From Verrucomicrobia bacterium UBA2460 (GTDB taxonomy: Bacteria; Verrucomicrobiota; Verrucomicrobiia; Methylacidiphilales; Verrucolacustridaceae): DNA of 11,776 nucleotides. The stretch covers positions 6,440 to 18,215 of the forward strand of contig DDPU01000018.1 in assembly GCA_002342345.1 (NCBI GenBank), given 5' to 3'. Position numbers and translations under genes: made by a program. The notes beneath the pieces are model-generated. The model was given only the letters and a program-made list of their open reading frames with translations, had not been told where the DNA came from and ran no database searches. Shown here piece after piece: positions 1 through 6,030 of this stretch (the stretch's first letter is position 1; every line of letters starts with the position of its first letter).

Positions 1-684
1 CGGGCGGGGGAGCCGATGGACCGCTTTCCTGGCTACCGCATTTACATCGGCGAAAAGAACGGGACGGAACTCACCGACATCCACATCTGGGAGTTGGCCC
101 CCGACGGTGTGCCCCGCAGGAACATCCGCGCGGACAGGGGAACGGTTTCCGCGGATCTGGACGACCTCAGCCTGACGATCACCCTCCGGAACGCCCGGCA
201 GGAGGAACGGGGGGAGAACGGCGCCGATCTTTCCTCCATCCGCGCCGGGCTGAGTGCCGATCAGTTGCCGCTGAAGATCTCCCTGAAAAACCTGATCAAT
301 CCGGAAGATCTGAAGGACATCCGCATTGCCGCCATGGGAGACCTGTTCGGGCGCGTTTTTTCCCCGATGGAGGGGTACATCGATTCCAAGCAGGTCTATC
401 CCATGCTCACGGAGATGCAGAAGAGGATCAGTTTTGCCCTTGCCCCCTTCACCCTGCTGTTGGTGGGAATTCCCCTGGGAATCCGCGTGCAGAGGAAGGA
501 AACCTCCGTCGGGGTGGTGATCAGTTTTTTCGTGGTGATGGCCTACTACGCCCTGATCCTGCTCGCGGAGGGCCTGAAGGGAAGGGGAGGGGCCTATCCC
601 GAGCTGATTGTCTGGCTTCCCAACCTTGGTCTTCAGGTTTTGGGATTTTTTCTCCTTTGGCGGGCCAATTTCCAGCAAAGCTGA
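1..684 (+). CDS. LptF/LptG family LPS-export permease, 3' part (5' end outside window)
   Basis: The frame is open from base 1 to the TGA at 682-684, so the first half of the gene lies outside the window. About 227 residues are visible, against roughly 360 for LptF or LptG. The first ~130 look like the end of the periplasmic beta-jellyroll domain. Three hydrophobic segments follow, around FALAPFTLLLVGIPLGIRV, VGVVISFFVVMAYYALILL and LIVWLPNLGLQVLGFFLLW. The GIPLGIRVQRKE junction after the first of these is typical of the YjgP/YjgQ family. Family members form the inner-membrane half of the LptB2FG transporter, which extracts lipopolysaccharide and passes it to LptC and LptA. I cannot tell LptF from LptG without the N-terminus. 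The internal ATG at 16 is not a real start. The gene converges on the small gene at 736-978. Confidence 0.85.
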   Translation, partial: RAGEPMDRFPGYRIYIGEKNGTELTDIHIWELAPDGVPRRNIRADRGTVSADLDDLSLTITLRNARQEERGENGADLSSIRAGLSADQLPLKISLKNLINPEDLKDIRIAAMGDLFGRVFSPMEGYIDSKQVYPMLTEMQKRISFALAPFTLLLVGIPLGIRVQRKETSVGVVISFFVVMAYYALILLAEGLKGRGGAYPELIVWLPNLGLQVLGFFLLWRANFQQS

Positions 685-686
685 GT

Positions 687-730
687 CCCGGGCCACGGGC
701 GGAGGGTTGGAACCGGCGCCCGTTCCCGGG
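687..730. terminator. Hairpin between convergent genes (candidate bidirectional terminator)
   Basis: CCCGGG (687-692) pairs with CCCGGG (725-730). Just inside, ACGGGCG pairs with CGCCCGT, giving a two-part GC-rich stem that starts 3 nt after the stop at 682-684 and ends 6 nt from the stop of the opposing gene. The position fits a shared terminator. No real T-tract follows on either strand (on the minus strand a short TATTT lies upstream of the stem), so Rho-independent activity is uncertain. Confidence 0.5.
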
Positions 731-735
731 AAATA

Positions 736-978
736 TCAGATTGTCTCGATTCCCTCGGCCTCCAGGCGGGCGAGGAGGGCGTCCCGCCTTTGCCTCGCCT
801 CGCGCTGGCTCCGGGTCTCCAGGGAAACCCGGATCCGGCGCTTGGTGTAGTCCGAGGCGTGGACGGTGTAATGCGCCCACCAGGTGCCGTGGTTGTTCCA
901 GAGGTGGTGGTCCGGATTTTCCGGGTCGATCTTGATGCTGAGGGAGGCCCAGGGGGCCTGCAGGGTGGCAGTGCTCAT
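736..978 (-). CDS. Small basic protein resembling a stand-alone arm-type (integrase N-terminal) DNA-binding domain
   Basis: This encodes 80 residues starting MSTATLQAPW. I chose the ATG at 978 because GAAAGGAG lies just upstream; the longer frame to 1146 would run through the structured leader. The protein has a polar N-terminus (DPENPDHHLWNNHG), then WWAHYTVH and RRIRVSLETRS, which look like beta strands, then a charged helix (QREARQRRDALLARLEAEG). The pattern of Trp, strand, 'R.SL.TRS..EA..RRD.LL' helix resembles the arm-binding domain at the start of tyrosine recombinases, but no catalytic domain follows and no recombinase is nearby. About 11 Lys/Arg residues make it basic, so nucleic-acid binding is plausible but inferred. 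It has its own promoter (1201-1228) and a long structured leader. I do not recognise a named family. Confidence 0.75.
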   Translation of the reverse strand: MSTATLQAPWASLSIKIDPENPDHHLWNNHGTWWAHYTVHASDYTKRRIRVSLETRSQREARQRRDALLARLEAEGIETI

Positions 979-980
979 GT

Positions 981-1006
981 GATGCGTCTCCTTTCGGTGA
1001 CGCATC
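981..1006 (-). promoter_or_regulatory. Hairpin displaying the Shine-Dalgarno sequence in its loop
   Basis: On the minus strand GATGCGTC, a 10-nt loop ACCGAAAGGA, then GACGCATC, followed after 2 nt by the ATG at 978. The stem is a perfect 8 bp. The ribosome binding site GAAAGGA sits in the loop and its last G begins the 3' stem, so folding would directly affect initiation. Confidence 0.6.
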
Positions 1007-1019
1007 CCGAAGCGGGGCG

Positions 1020-1053
1020 CAAAAATACCGCCGGCACATTCCTGTGCGGGCGG
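1020..1053 (-). terminator. Attenuator-like hairpin with GNRA loop and T-rich tail in the leader
   Basis: On the minus strand CCGCCCGCACA-GGAA-TGTGCCGGCGG forms an 11-position stem with one C-C mismatch and a GNRA-type GGAA loop, followed immediately by TATTTTTG. This resembles an intrinsic terminator placed between the promoter and the start codon, as expected for transcription attenuation. The T-tract is short and interrupted, so strength is uncertain. Confidence 0.45.
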
Positions 1054-1200
1054 TAGGCCTCGCGGAGAACTTTGTTCGATCCCGGAGGGGGATCGCACAT
1101 CGGGAGGGGGCTTAGGGCCTCTTCCCAGCCACCGTGGGATCTCCACCCCCGGTTGGCGGCCCTTGGTCTTGCGACCAAGGATCTCGGAATGCGTAGAAGT

Positions 1201-1228
1201 ATCGTAGAAAATCGACCGCTTCCGTCAA
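1201..1228 (-). promoter_or_regulatory. Predicted sigma-70-type promoter of the 80-aa gene and its leader
   Basis: On the minus strand TTGACG (1223-1228, 5 of 6 to consensus), a 16-nt spacer, then TACGAT (1201-1206, 4 of 6). GATACT, three bases further on, is an alternative -10 with a 19-nt spacer. Transcription would begin near 1194, about 14 nt before the first leader hairpin. Confidence 0.55.
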
Positions 1229-1230
1229 GG

Positions 1231-1290
1231 CCCTCCCCGTTTTATGACACGGAGCCGGATCCGGCCCGGAAATCAGGGGAGCGGGGAGGG
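1231..1290. repeat. Nested inverted repeat between two minus-strand small genes
   Basis: CCCTCCCCG (1231-1239) and CGGGGAGGG (1282-1290) are perfect 9-bp inverted copies enclosing the 12-bp palindrome GCCGGATCCGGC (1254-1265). It lies just after the stop of the Cys-rich gene and just before the next promoter, so it may end the upstream transcript. It has no T-tract on either strand. Confidence 0.4.
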
Positions 1291-1307
1291 AGGACGGGGG
1301 CGCCTTT

Positions 1308-1514
1308 TTAGCGCAGGCGCAGTCCGCCCTTGGAGGAGTAGGCGGAGCCGGGATTTCCGTCGCGTTCGAGGGGAGTCGGGCTGCAGACGCTGTTTTTTGC
1401 CGGGCAGCAGGATTTTTTGGTGCCGCAGCGATTTACGCAGGCCTCGGGGCAGGTCTCCGCCCGAAGAAATGCAGAGCAAGCCAGCAGCAGGACGAAGGCC
1501 ACGCGTTTTTGCAT
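1308..1514 (-). CDS. Secreted cysteine-rich small peptide
   Basis: This encodes 68 residues starting MQKRVAFVLLLACSAF. Residues 1-19 form an export signal: two basic residues, a hydrophobic core, then LRA before ETC. LLAC could also serve as a weak lipobox, making it a lipoprotein. The predicted mature part holds six Cys spaced C-x3-C-x3-C-x5-CC-x6-C within 25 residues, followed by a polar tail ending GGLRLR. Six Cys in an exported peptide suggests disulfides or metal binding; which one is not determinable here. It lies 30 nt after the protease stop. It lacks a Shine-Dalgarno sequence, but a promoter-like element places the transcription start at about the ATG. No family recognised; a real gene is likely but unproven. 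Confidence 0.6.
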   Translation of the reverse strand: MQKRVAFVLLLACSAFLRAETCPEACVNRCGTKKSCCPAKNSVCSPTPLERDGNPGSAYSSKGGLRLR

Positions 1515-1520
1515 GGGGGA

Positions 1521-1548
1521 AGTATTGCGCCCGGGACGAGGCCGTCAA
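1521..1548 (-). promoter_or_regulatory. Predicted promoter giving a leaderless mRNA for the Cys-rich peptide
   Basis: On the minus strand TTGACG (1543-1548), 16-nt spacer, AATACT (1521-1526), then six bases TCCCCC and the ATG at 1514. The -10 to ATG distance puts +1 at or next to the start codon, which agrees with the absence of a ribosome binding site. The -35 overlaps the stop codon of the upstream protease gene. Confidence 0.45.
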
Positions 1549-3395
1549 CGTGTGATGGGAGCGATCTGTTTTGCCTTTTCCAGTGCGGCGGCGGCCTCGG
1601 CGGGGCGTTTCAGCTCGGCGTAAAGGGCGGCGACCAGGTTCCAGCCAGCCTTGTTTTGCGGCTCCAGGCGGGTGGCTTTCTCGGCGATGGGCAGGGCCTC
1701 CGCAAACTGGTTCGATCCGGTCCTGGCGGTGGCGAGATTCAGCCAGGCCCTGGCGTCGGTCGGATCCAGGCGGACGGCTTTTTCGGCGGCCACCGCGGCG
1801 GTGGCGAAATCCCTGCCCGCATTTGCGCAGGCGGCGAGTTGGATCCAGGCGCGGGGATCCTCGGGGCCTCTGGCCGTGGCCTGTTCCGCGGCCAACCGCG
1901 CCTCTGCCGTCTGTCCGGCGGCCAGCCGGGCGGCGGTGAGGGCGGACCAAGCCTGGGTGGAGTCCGGATCGAGCTTGGTTGCCTGCTCGGCGGGAGCGAG
2001 GGCCTCCTTGAATTTTCCGGCGGATAAAAAGAGTTCGCCGAGTCCCGTGGCCGTGTCGGCATCTTCCGGGTCGAGCCGATATGCCTCCTCAAGGGCGCGG
2101 ATGGCCTCCTCCCGTCTGCCCATCGAAAGCATCAGGGAGCAGAGAAAACGGCGTGGCTCGGGATCGCGGGGACCGTAGGCGGCGGCAAGGCGGGCATCGG
2201 CTTCGGCCTCGGAGGGAAGGCCCCAGGCGATGCGGACCATGGCCCTGCGGAGAAGGAGGCCGGAATCCCGGGGATGGCGTTCGATCGCCGCAGAGATGGC
2301 TTTTTCCGCCTGGTCAAAATCGCGGTTCAGCACGGTCTGTTCCGCGGCGGCCACCGCCGGGTCAAAAAAAGGCCCCCGGTCCGTCCATCGGGCCAACTCA
2401 CGGGTCCGCGCAAAGGATTCCGGTCGGAGGGAAATTTCCCGGAGGCCGATCAGGGCGGAAAAAGGAACGGATTCGGATCGGGCGGGGGCACCCCCGCCCC
2501 GGACGGCAAGGGAGCCGCGGGAGGCAACGCCGACGAGTCGGCCCTCCTCGTTGAGGACGGGGGAGCCCGATTGTCCGGGCATCATAGGGACGGTCGTGAG
2601 CATCGGGCGATCGGCCGCCGAGGGGTGGGAGCGGACCTTTCCCCGGGAGGTGACGGGAAGATTCAGGGAAAGGGGGAAGCCGACCACGCGGAGGTCATCG
2701 CCGGGCCGCGGTTCCTCCTCGGCCAGGCGAAGGAAGGACTGGTCCTCCGCCTCGGTGCGGAGAATGACCGCGTCGGCGGTGAAATTTCCGGGACAAATTT
2801 CCCTCACGGGGAAGATTTTTCCGTGGGCGTTGCGGAGGGAGACCTCTTTTCTTCCGGCGACAACATGGGCGGCGGTGAGGGCGAGCCCGTCCCCGGTGAG
2901 AAAGCAGCCTGAGCCCACGCAATTTCCGCGGTCGTCGAGAATCTGCACGAGGGCGAGGGATGTCTCCCGGGAAGGGGCGCCCACCTGCATCCGGTCGGGC
3001 CGCAACATGGCGGCGAGCGATGCCCCCAAGGGGTCACCCTCCGCCCCCGCCTTTTCCAGGGCGGCCTTGGCGGCTGCCAGCCTGTTTTGGTGGAGGAGGC
3101 TCCGGCCGAGAATGCGCTGCACTTCCGGGTCGTTGGGGGCGACCTCGAGGGCGGCCAAGGCGGCCCGTTCCGCCTCCGCATAGCGCCCCGAAAAATCCAG
3201 GGCCCGCGCCTTCAGTTTACGCGCCTCGGGGTCGTCCTTGTTCCACCAAAGGGCCTGGCTGGCCGCGAGCACCGCCCGTTTGCCTCCCTCGCGGGGCGGC
3301 CACAGGTCCTCGTCCGGTCCGGCGTGCCCCGGGAAAAGCGGGAAAAACAAAAGACAAAGCACCAGGACCCGCAGCGGTCGGGGCTTGGCCTTCAT
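1545..3395 (-). CDS. Secreted trypsin-like serine protease flanked by TPR repeats
   Basis: This encodes 616 residues. I chose the ATG at 3395 because MKAKPRPLRVLVLCLLFFPLFPGHA is a clear Sec signal and the start falls 13 nt after the ruvB stop; the frame stays open to 3647 only by overlapping ruvB. Residues ~41-118 look like two TPR units. Residues ~145-315 form a trypsin/DegP-type protease with the full triad: His177 in LTAAHVV, Asp208 in FTADAVIL and Ser276 in GQSGSPV. No PDZ domain follows; instead about seven or eight TPR units occupy residues ~345-612, with repeated 'A...AE.A..L.P.....W..L' patterns. The family cleaves or monitors proteins outside the cytoplasm, and the TPRs probably bind partners or substrate. 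It likely shares a transcript with ruvB. No Shine-Dalgarno sequence is visible, so translational coupling is possible. Substrate unknown. Confidence 0.85.
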   Translation of the reverse strand: MKAKPRPLRVLVLCLLFFPLFPGHAGPDEDLWPPREGGKRAVLAASQALWWNKDDPEARKLKARALDFSGRYAEAERAALAALEVAPNDPEVQRILGRSLLHQNRLAAAKAALEKAGAEGDPLGASLAAMLRPDRMQVGAPSRETSLALVQILDDRGNCVGSGCFLTGDGLALTAAHVVAGRKEVSLRNAHGKIFPVREICPGNFTADAVILRTEAEDQSFLRLAEEEPRPGDDLRVVGFPLSLNLPVTSRGKVRSHPSAADRPMLTTVPMMPGQSGSPVLNEEGRLVGVASRGSLAVRGGGAPARSESVPFSALIGLREISLRPESFARTRELARWTDRGPFFDPAVAAAEQTVLNRDFDQAEKAISAAIERHPRDSGLLLRRAMVRIAWGLPSEAEADARLAAAYGPRDPEPRRFLCSLMLSMGRREEAIRALEEAYRLDPEDADTATGLGELFLSAGKFKEALAPAEQATKLDPDSTQAWSALTAARLAAGQTAEARLAAEQATARGPEDPRAWIQLAACANAGRDFATAAVAAEKAVRLDPTDARAWLNLATARTGSNQFAEALPIAEKATRLEPQNKAGWNLVAALYAELKRPAEAAAALEKAKQIAPITR

Positions 3396-3408
3396 CCGTG
3401 CAAAAAAA

Positions 3409-4431
3409 TCAGAGGAGATGGCCCTGGGAGGCCGGTGGTTGCAGGCCGAGGGCCTGGTAGGCGCGGGGCAGGGCCACGCGGCCTTGGGGGGTGCGCTGAA
3501 GGTACCCCTCGAGGATGAGATAGGGTTCATGAACTTCCTCAATGGTTCCCGCTTCCTCGCCGACGGCGGCGGCCAGGGACTGGAGGCCAGCGGGGCCGCC
3601 GGCGAATTTTCCAGCCAGAGTCTGCAGAAGCCGTTTGTCCATCTCATCGAGTCCGTGGCGGTCGATTTCCAGCATTTCTAGGGCAGAGACCACGGACTGA
3701 TGGGCGGCCTTGCCCTCGCAGCGTGCCAGGGCGTAGTCACGGACCCAGCGGAGGAGATTGTTGGCAATGCGCGGGGTGCCGCGACTGCGGCGGGCAATTT
3801 CCGGGGCGGCGGCCTCGTCCAGGTTGGTTCCGAGAAGCTGGGCCGACCGGCGGACAATCCGGGTGAGGTCTTCGACGGAGTAGTAATCGAGACGGTGGGC
3901 CACCCCGAACCGGGAACGAAGCGGGGCGCTGAGAAGTCCGGAGCGGGTGGTGGCGCCGATCAGCGTGAAGCGGGGGAGGTTCAGGCGGACGGAGCGGGCG
4001 GCGGGTCCCTGGTCGATGACGATATCGATCCGGAAATCTTCCAGCGCCGGATAAAGGTATTCCTCGATCACCTTGGAGAGGCGGTGGATTTCGTCGATGA
4101 ACAGGATGTCCCCTTCCTGCAGACCGGTGAGCAGGCCGGCAAGGTCGCCGGCCTTCTCGATGGCCGGTCCGGAAGTGGTGCGTACGGTGGCCTTCATCTC
4201 GGCGCCAAGGATGTGGGCGAGCGTGGTTTTGCCGAGGCCGGGAGGCCCGCTGAGAAGAAGGTGATCGAGGGGCTGGGAGCGGGCCCGGGCGGAATCCAGG
4301 AGGATGGAAAGGCGCTCCCGGAGTTTGGGTTGACCGGAAAAATCCGCGAGGCAACCCGGGCGAAGCGACTGGTCGATCGCGTCCCCGGATCGTACTTCCG
4401 CATTCAGCTTTTCGATGGCCTTCGCCGGCAT
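3409..4431 (-). CDS. ruvB: Holliday junction branch migration ATPase RuvB
   Basis: This encodes 340 residues, the usual RuvB length. RuvB hexamers drive branch migration of Holliday junctions held by RuvA before RuvC cuts them. The N-terminus carries the RuvB-specific 'LRP..L.DF.GQ..L...L' segment (residues ~22-41). Walker [10 protein letters not shown] is at 62-70, Walker B LFIDEIH at 110-116 and sensor 1 GATTR at 159-163, followed by the arginine-finger region LRSRFG (~171-176). The C-terminal winged helix ends [17 protein letters not shown], close to the family signature. ruvA and ruvC are not in the window. The start MPAKAIEKL has no Shine-Dalgarno sequence. The gene diverges from the HAD gene at 4524 and is followed by the secreted protease. 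Confidence 0.97.
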   Translation of the reverse strand: MPAKAIEKLNAEVRSGDAIDQSLRPGCLADFSGQPKLRERLSILLDSARARSQPLDHLLLSGPPGLGKTTLAHILGAEMKATVRTTSGPAIEKAGDLAGLLTGLQEGDILFIDEIHRLSKVIEEYLYPALEDFRIDIVIDQGPAARSVRLNLPRFTLIGATTRSGLLSAPLRSRFGVAHRLDYYSVEDLTRIVRRSAQLLGTNLDEAAAPEIARRSRGTPRIANNLLRWVRDYALARCEGKAAHQSVVSALEMLEIDRHGLDEMDKRLLQTLAGKFAGGPAGLQSLAAAVGEEAGTIEEVHEPYLILEGYLQRTPQGRVALPRAYQALGLQPPASQGHLL

Positions 4432-4437
4432 GGGGAA

Positions 4438-4465
4438 ACGATGGGCGGAAAAAGCGCGGTTTCAA
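4438..4465 (-). promoter_or_regulatory. Weak predicted promoter of ruvB (possibly leaderless)
   Basis: On the minus strand TTGAAA (4460-4465, 5 of 6), 16-nt spacer, CATCGT (4438-4443, only 3 of 6), then TTCCCC and the ATG at 4431. The spacing mirrors the promoter at 1521-1548, and the start codon again lacks a ribosome binding site. The divergent 92-bp gap (4432-4523) must also serve the HAD gene; on that strand only a poor -10-like TAGTTT (4512-4517) is seen, with no -35. Confidence 0.3.
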
Positions 4466-4523
4466 AGCGCAAGGTGCGGCTTTTGGGGCGGACGAAGTCC
4501 CCTTTTTCGCCTAGTTTTCCCTG

Positions 4524-5192
4524 ATGCAACCCCCTTGGGCGGCGGTTTTTGACTGGGACGGGGTAATTCTCGACAGTTCCCGGCATCATGAGGAAAGCTG
4601 GGAGCGGTTGGCCAGGGAGACCGGAAAAGAGCTTCCGGCGGGCCATTTCCGCAGGGGCTTCGGACGGAGGAACATGGAAATCATGCGGGACATGCTGGGC
4701 TGGTCTCAGGATCCCCGGGAGATCGGACAACTGAGCCGGCGGAAAGAGGAACTGTACCGGGAGGTGGTGGAGGAGTGGGGCATCGACCCGCTTCCGGGGG
4801 TGCAGCCCTGGCTGGAACGTTTGGCGGTCGCCGGTATTCCCTGCGGGATAGGATCCTCCACGGAGGAGGAAAACGTCCGGCTTGGCCTGAGGAAGCTTGG
4901 CTTGGGAAAATTTTTCCGCGTTGCGGTGACGGCGGAGCATGTCGAGAGGGGGAAACCCGCCCCGGACGTTTTTTTGCAGGTCGCGCGGCGGTTGGGGGTG
5001 CCGGCGGAACGCTGTGTGGTTTTTGAGGATGCGCCCGCCGGGGTGGCGGCAGGGCGGGCCGCCGGAATGAGGGTGGTGGGGGTGACGACCACCCATCCGG
5101 AAGGTCATTTGGACGGGGTGTTCCGGGAGGTGGCGAGGCTGGACGAACTGACCGTCCCCGAAGTGCTGCGGTGGTTTTCCGCGGTTGCTTGA
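4524..5192 (+). CDS. HAD-superfamily hydrolase (beta-phosphoglucomutase/phosphatase-like, subfamily IA)
   Basis: This encodes 222 residues with all four HAD motifs. Motif I is FDWDGVILDS with nucleophile Asp10 and acid/base Asp12; the usual aromatic between them is Trp here. Motif II is the Ser-Ser pair in GIGSST (110-113). Motif III is Lys144 in RGKPAPDVF, and motif IV is Glu168-Asp169 in VVFEDAPAG. A helical cap lies between motifs I and II (~18-90), as in phosphoglucomutase, phosphoglycolate and sugar-phosphate phosphatases. The family transfers or hydrolyses phosphate on small metabolites via an aspartyl-phosphate; the substrate cannot be read from sequence. It is first in a tightly spaced run leading into mlaE. 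No Shine-Dalgarno sequence precedes the ATG. Confidence 0.88.
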   Translation: MQPPWAAVFDWDGVILDSSRHHEESWERLARETGKELPAGHFRRGFGRRNMEIMRDMLGWSQDPREIGQLSRRKEELYREVVEEWGIDPLPGVQPWLERLAVAGIPCGIGSSTEEENVRLGLRKLGLGKFFRVAVTAEHVERGKPAPDVFLQVARRLGVPAERCVVFEDAPAGVAAGRAAGMRVVGVTTTHPEGHLDGVFREVARLDELTVPEVLRWFSAVA

Positions 5193-5224
5193 TGATGGTG
5201 GGCGCGCTCCCTAGAAAGGTGCAG

Positions 5225-6022
5225 ATGTGGGACCTTTCAGCGATGGTCGGCAGGTTGGGGGGGTTGATTGTCCGTTCCTGCGAGACTTCCGGCGGGGTTT
5301 TTCTCCTTTTGTCCGACACCCTGCGGAGCCTTTTCCGGTACCGGATCCGGTGGGACCAACTGCTGGAACAGATGTATTTCATCGGCATCCGTTCGCAGGT
5401 GGTGGTGCTGACCACGGGGGCCTTCACCGGTGCGGTCTTTGCCGCACAGGTCTGGTTCCAGTTTAAGCGGTTTGGGATGGAGTCGGCGATCGGCCCGACC
5501 GTGTCCATCGCGATGTGCCGGGAGCTGGGGCCGGTGCTGGCCTGTCTGCTTCTGGCGGGAAGGGTCGGGGCGGCGATGGCGGCGGAACTGAGCTCGATGA
5601 AGATCACCGAGCAGGTGGATGCCCTGCGGGCCCTGGGGGTTTATCCGACCGAATACCTGATTGTGCCGAGGTTTTTGGCCCTGGTGGTTTCCGCGCCGGT
5701 GCTGACGGCCCTTGCCCTGGTGACGGGCATCGGTGTCGGTTATTTCGTGGCTGTCCAGATTTTCGGGGTGGACGGGGCCTACTACTGGGACAACACCATC
5801 AAGTATACCGATCGCAAGGACGTGATGATCGCCCTGATCAAATCCTTCATTTTCGCCGTCATCATTGCGGCCATCTCCTGTTACAAGGGGATGAACTGTC
5901 CCCCGGGAACGGCGGGCGTGGGCAAGACGACGACGGAAGCGGTGGTGAACGCCTCGCTGGCCCTGCTGATCTGCAACTTTTTCCTGACGGTGCTGCTCAA
6001 CGCGGTGCTCTACTCGAACTGA
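5225..6022 (+). CDS. mlaE: MlaE-family ABC transporter permease
   Basis: This encodes 265 residues from the ATG at 5225, chosen because AGAAAGG lies about 6 nt upstream and the length is close to E. coli MlaE (260). An in-frame ATG at 5192 overlaps the HAD stop as TGATG and would add 11 residues by coupled translation; it is a real alternative. The protein is hydrophobic with several membrane helices. It carries the permease signature RELGPVL (99-105), AGRVGAAMAAEL (111-122) and the coupling segment MKITEQVDALRALG (125-138). MlaE pairs with MlaF and the hexameric MlaD to move phospholipids between the inner membrane and periplasmic carriers. mlaF begins 8 nt downstream, which supports the assignment. 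Confidence 0.93.
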   Translation: MWDLSAMVGRLGGLIVRSCETSGGVFLLLSDTLRSLFRYRIRWDQLLEQMYFIGIRSQVVVLTTGAFTGAVFAAQVWFQFKRFGMESAIGPTVSIAMCRELGPVLACLLLAGRVGAAMAAELSSMKITEQVDALRALGVYPTEYLIVPRFLALVVSAPVLTALALVTGIGVGYFVAVQIFGVDGAYYWDNTIKYTDRKDVMIALIKSFIFAVIIAAISCYKGMNCPPGTAGVGKTTTEAVVNASLALLICNFFLTVLLNAVLYSN

Positions 6023-6030
6023 GGAACCCG

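Larger units (their letters stand above)
979..1194 (-). promoter_or_regulatory. Structured 5' leader RNA of the 80-aa gene (candidate cis-regulatory RNA)
   Basis: Reading 5'->3' on the minus strand from the predicted start near 1194: (a) CCTTGGTC-GCAA-GACCAAGG, a perfect 8-bp stem with a GNRA loop (1161-1180); (b) an extended hairpin closed by GGGCC/GGCCC, with GCCA/TGGC and CCG/CGG further in and an 8-nt one-sided bulge TGGGAAGA (1115-1162), its closing CC shared with stem (a); (c) CGATCCC-N5-GGGATCG (1077-1095); (d) an attenuator-like hairpin (1028-1053); (e) the ribosome-binding-site hairpin (981-1006). CCCCCTCC, complementary to a Shine-Dalgarno core, occurs twice (1084-1091 and 1103-1110). 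The number of strong stems, two with GNRA loops, suggests a structured regulatory RNA. I could not match it to a known riboswitch class. Confidence 0.55.

Noticed and set aside
521..1039. Minus-strand frames running across the lptF/lptG end and the small gene
   Set aside because: They are antisense to the permease or out of frame with the better supported 80-aa gene, and they cross the intergenic hairpin.
1085..1165. Resemblance of the leader stretch GGTGGCTGGGAAGAGG to part of a cobalamin riboswitch core
   Set aside because: The other conserved elements, including the GGAGACC-CTGCC box, are absent, and the downstream gene has no link to B12.
3396..3647. An 84-codon N-terminal extension of the TPR-protease frame
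   Set aside because: It runs inside ruvB in another frame, and a clear signal peptide begins at the ATG at 3395.
3700..4524. A 274-codon plus-strand frame opposite ruvB
   Set aside because: It is a shadow of ruvB with Gly-rich low-complexity translation and no motifs.
5515..6030. An upstream extension of the MlaF frame
   Set aside because: It overlaps mlaE and reads as Gly-rich low-complexity sequence. The GTG at 6031 has a good ribosome binding site and matches the normal MlaF N-terminus.
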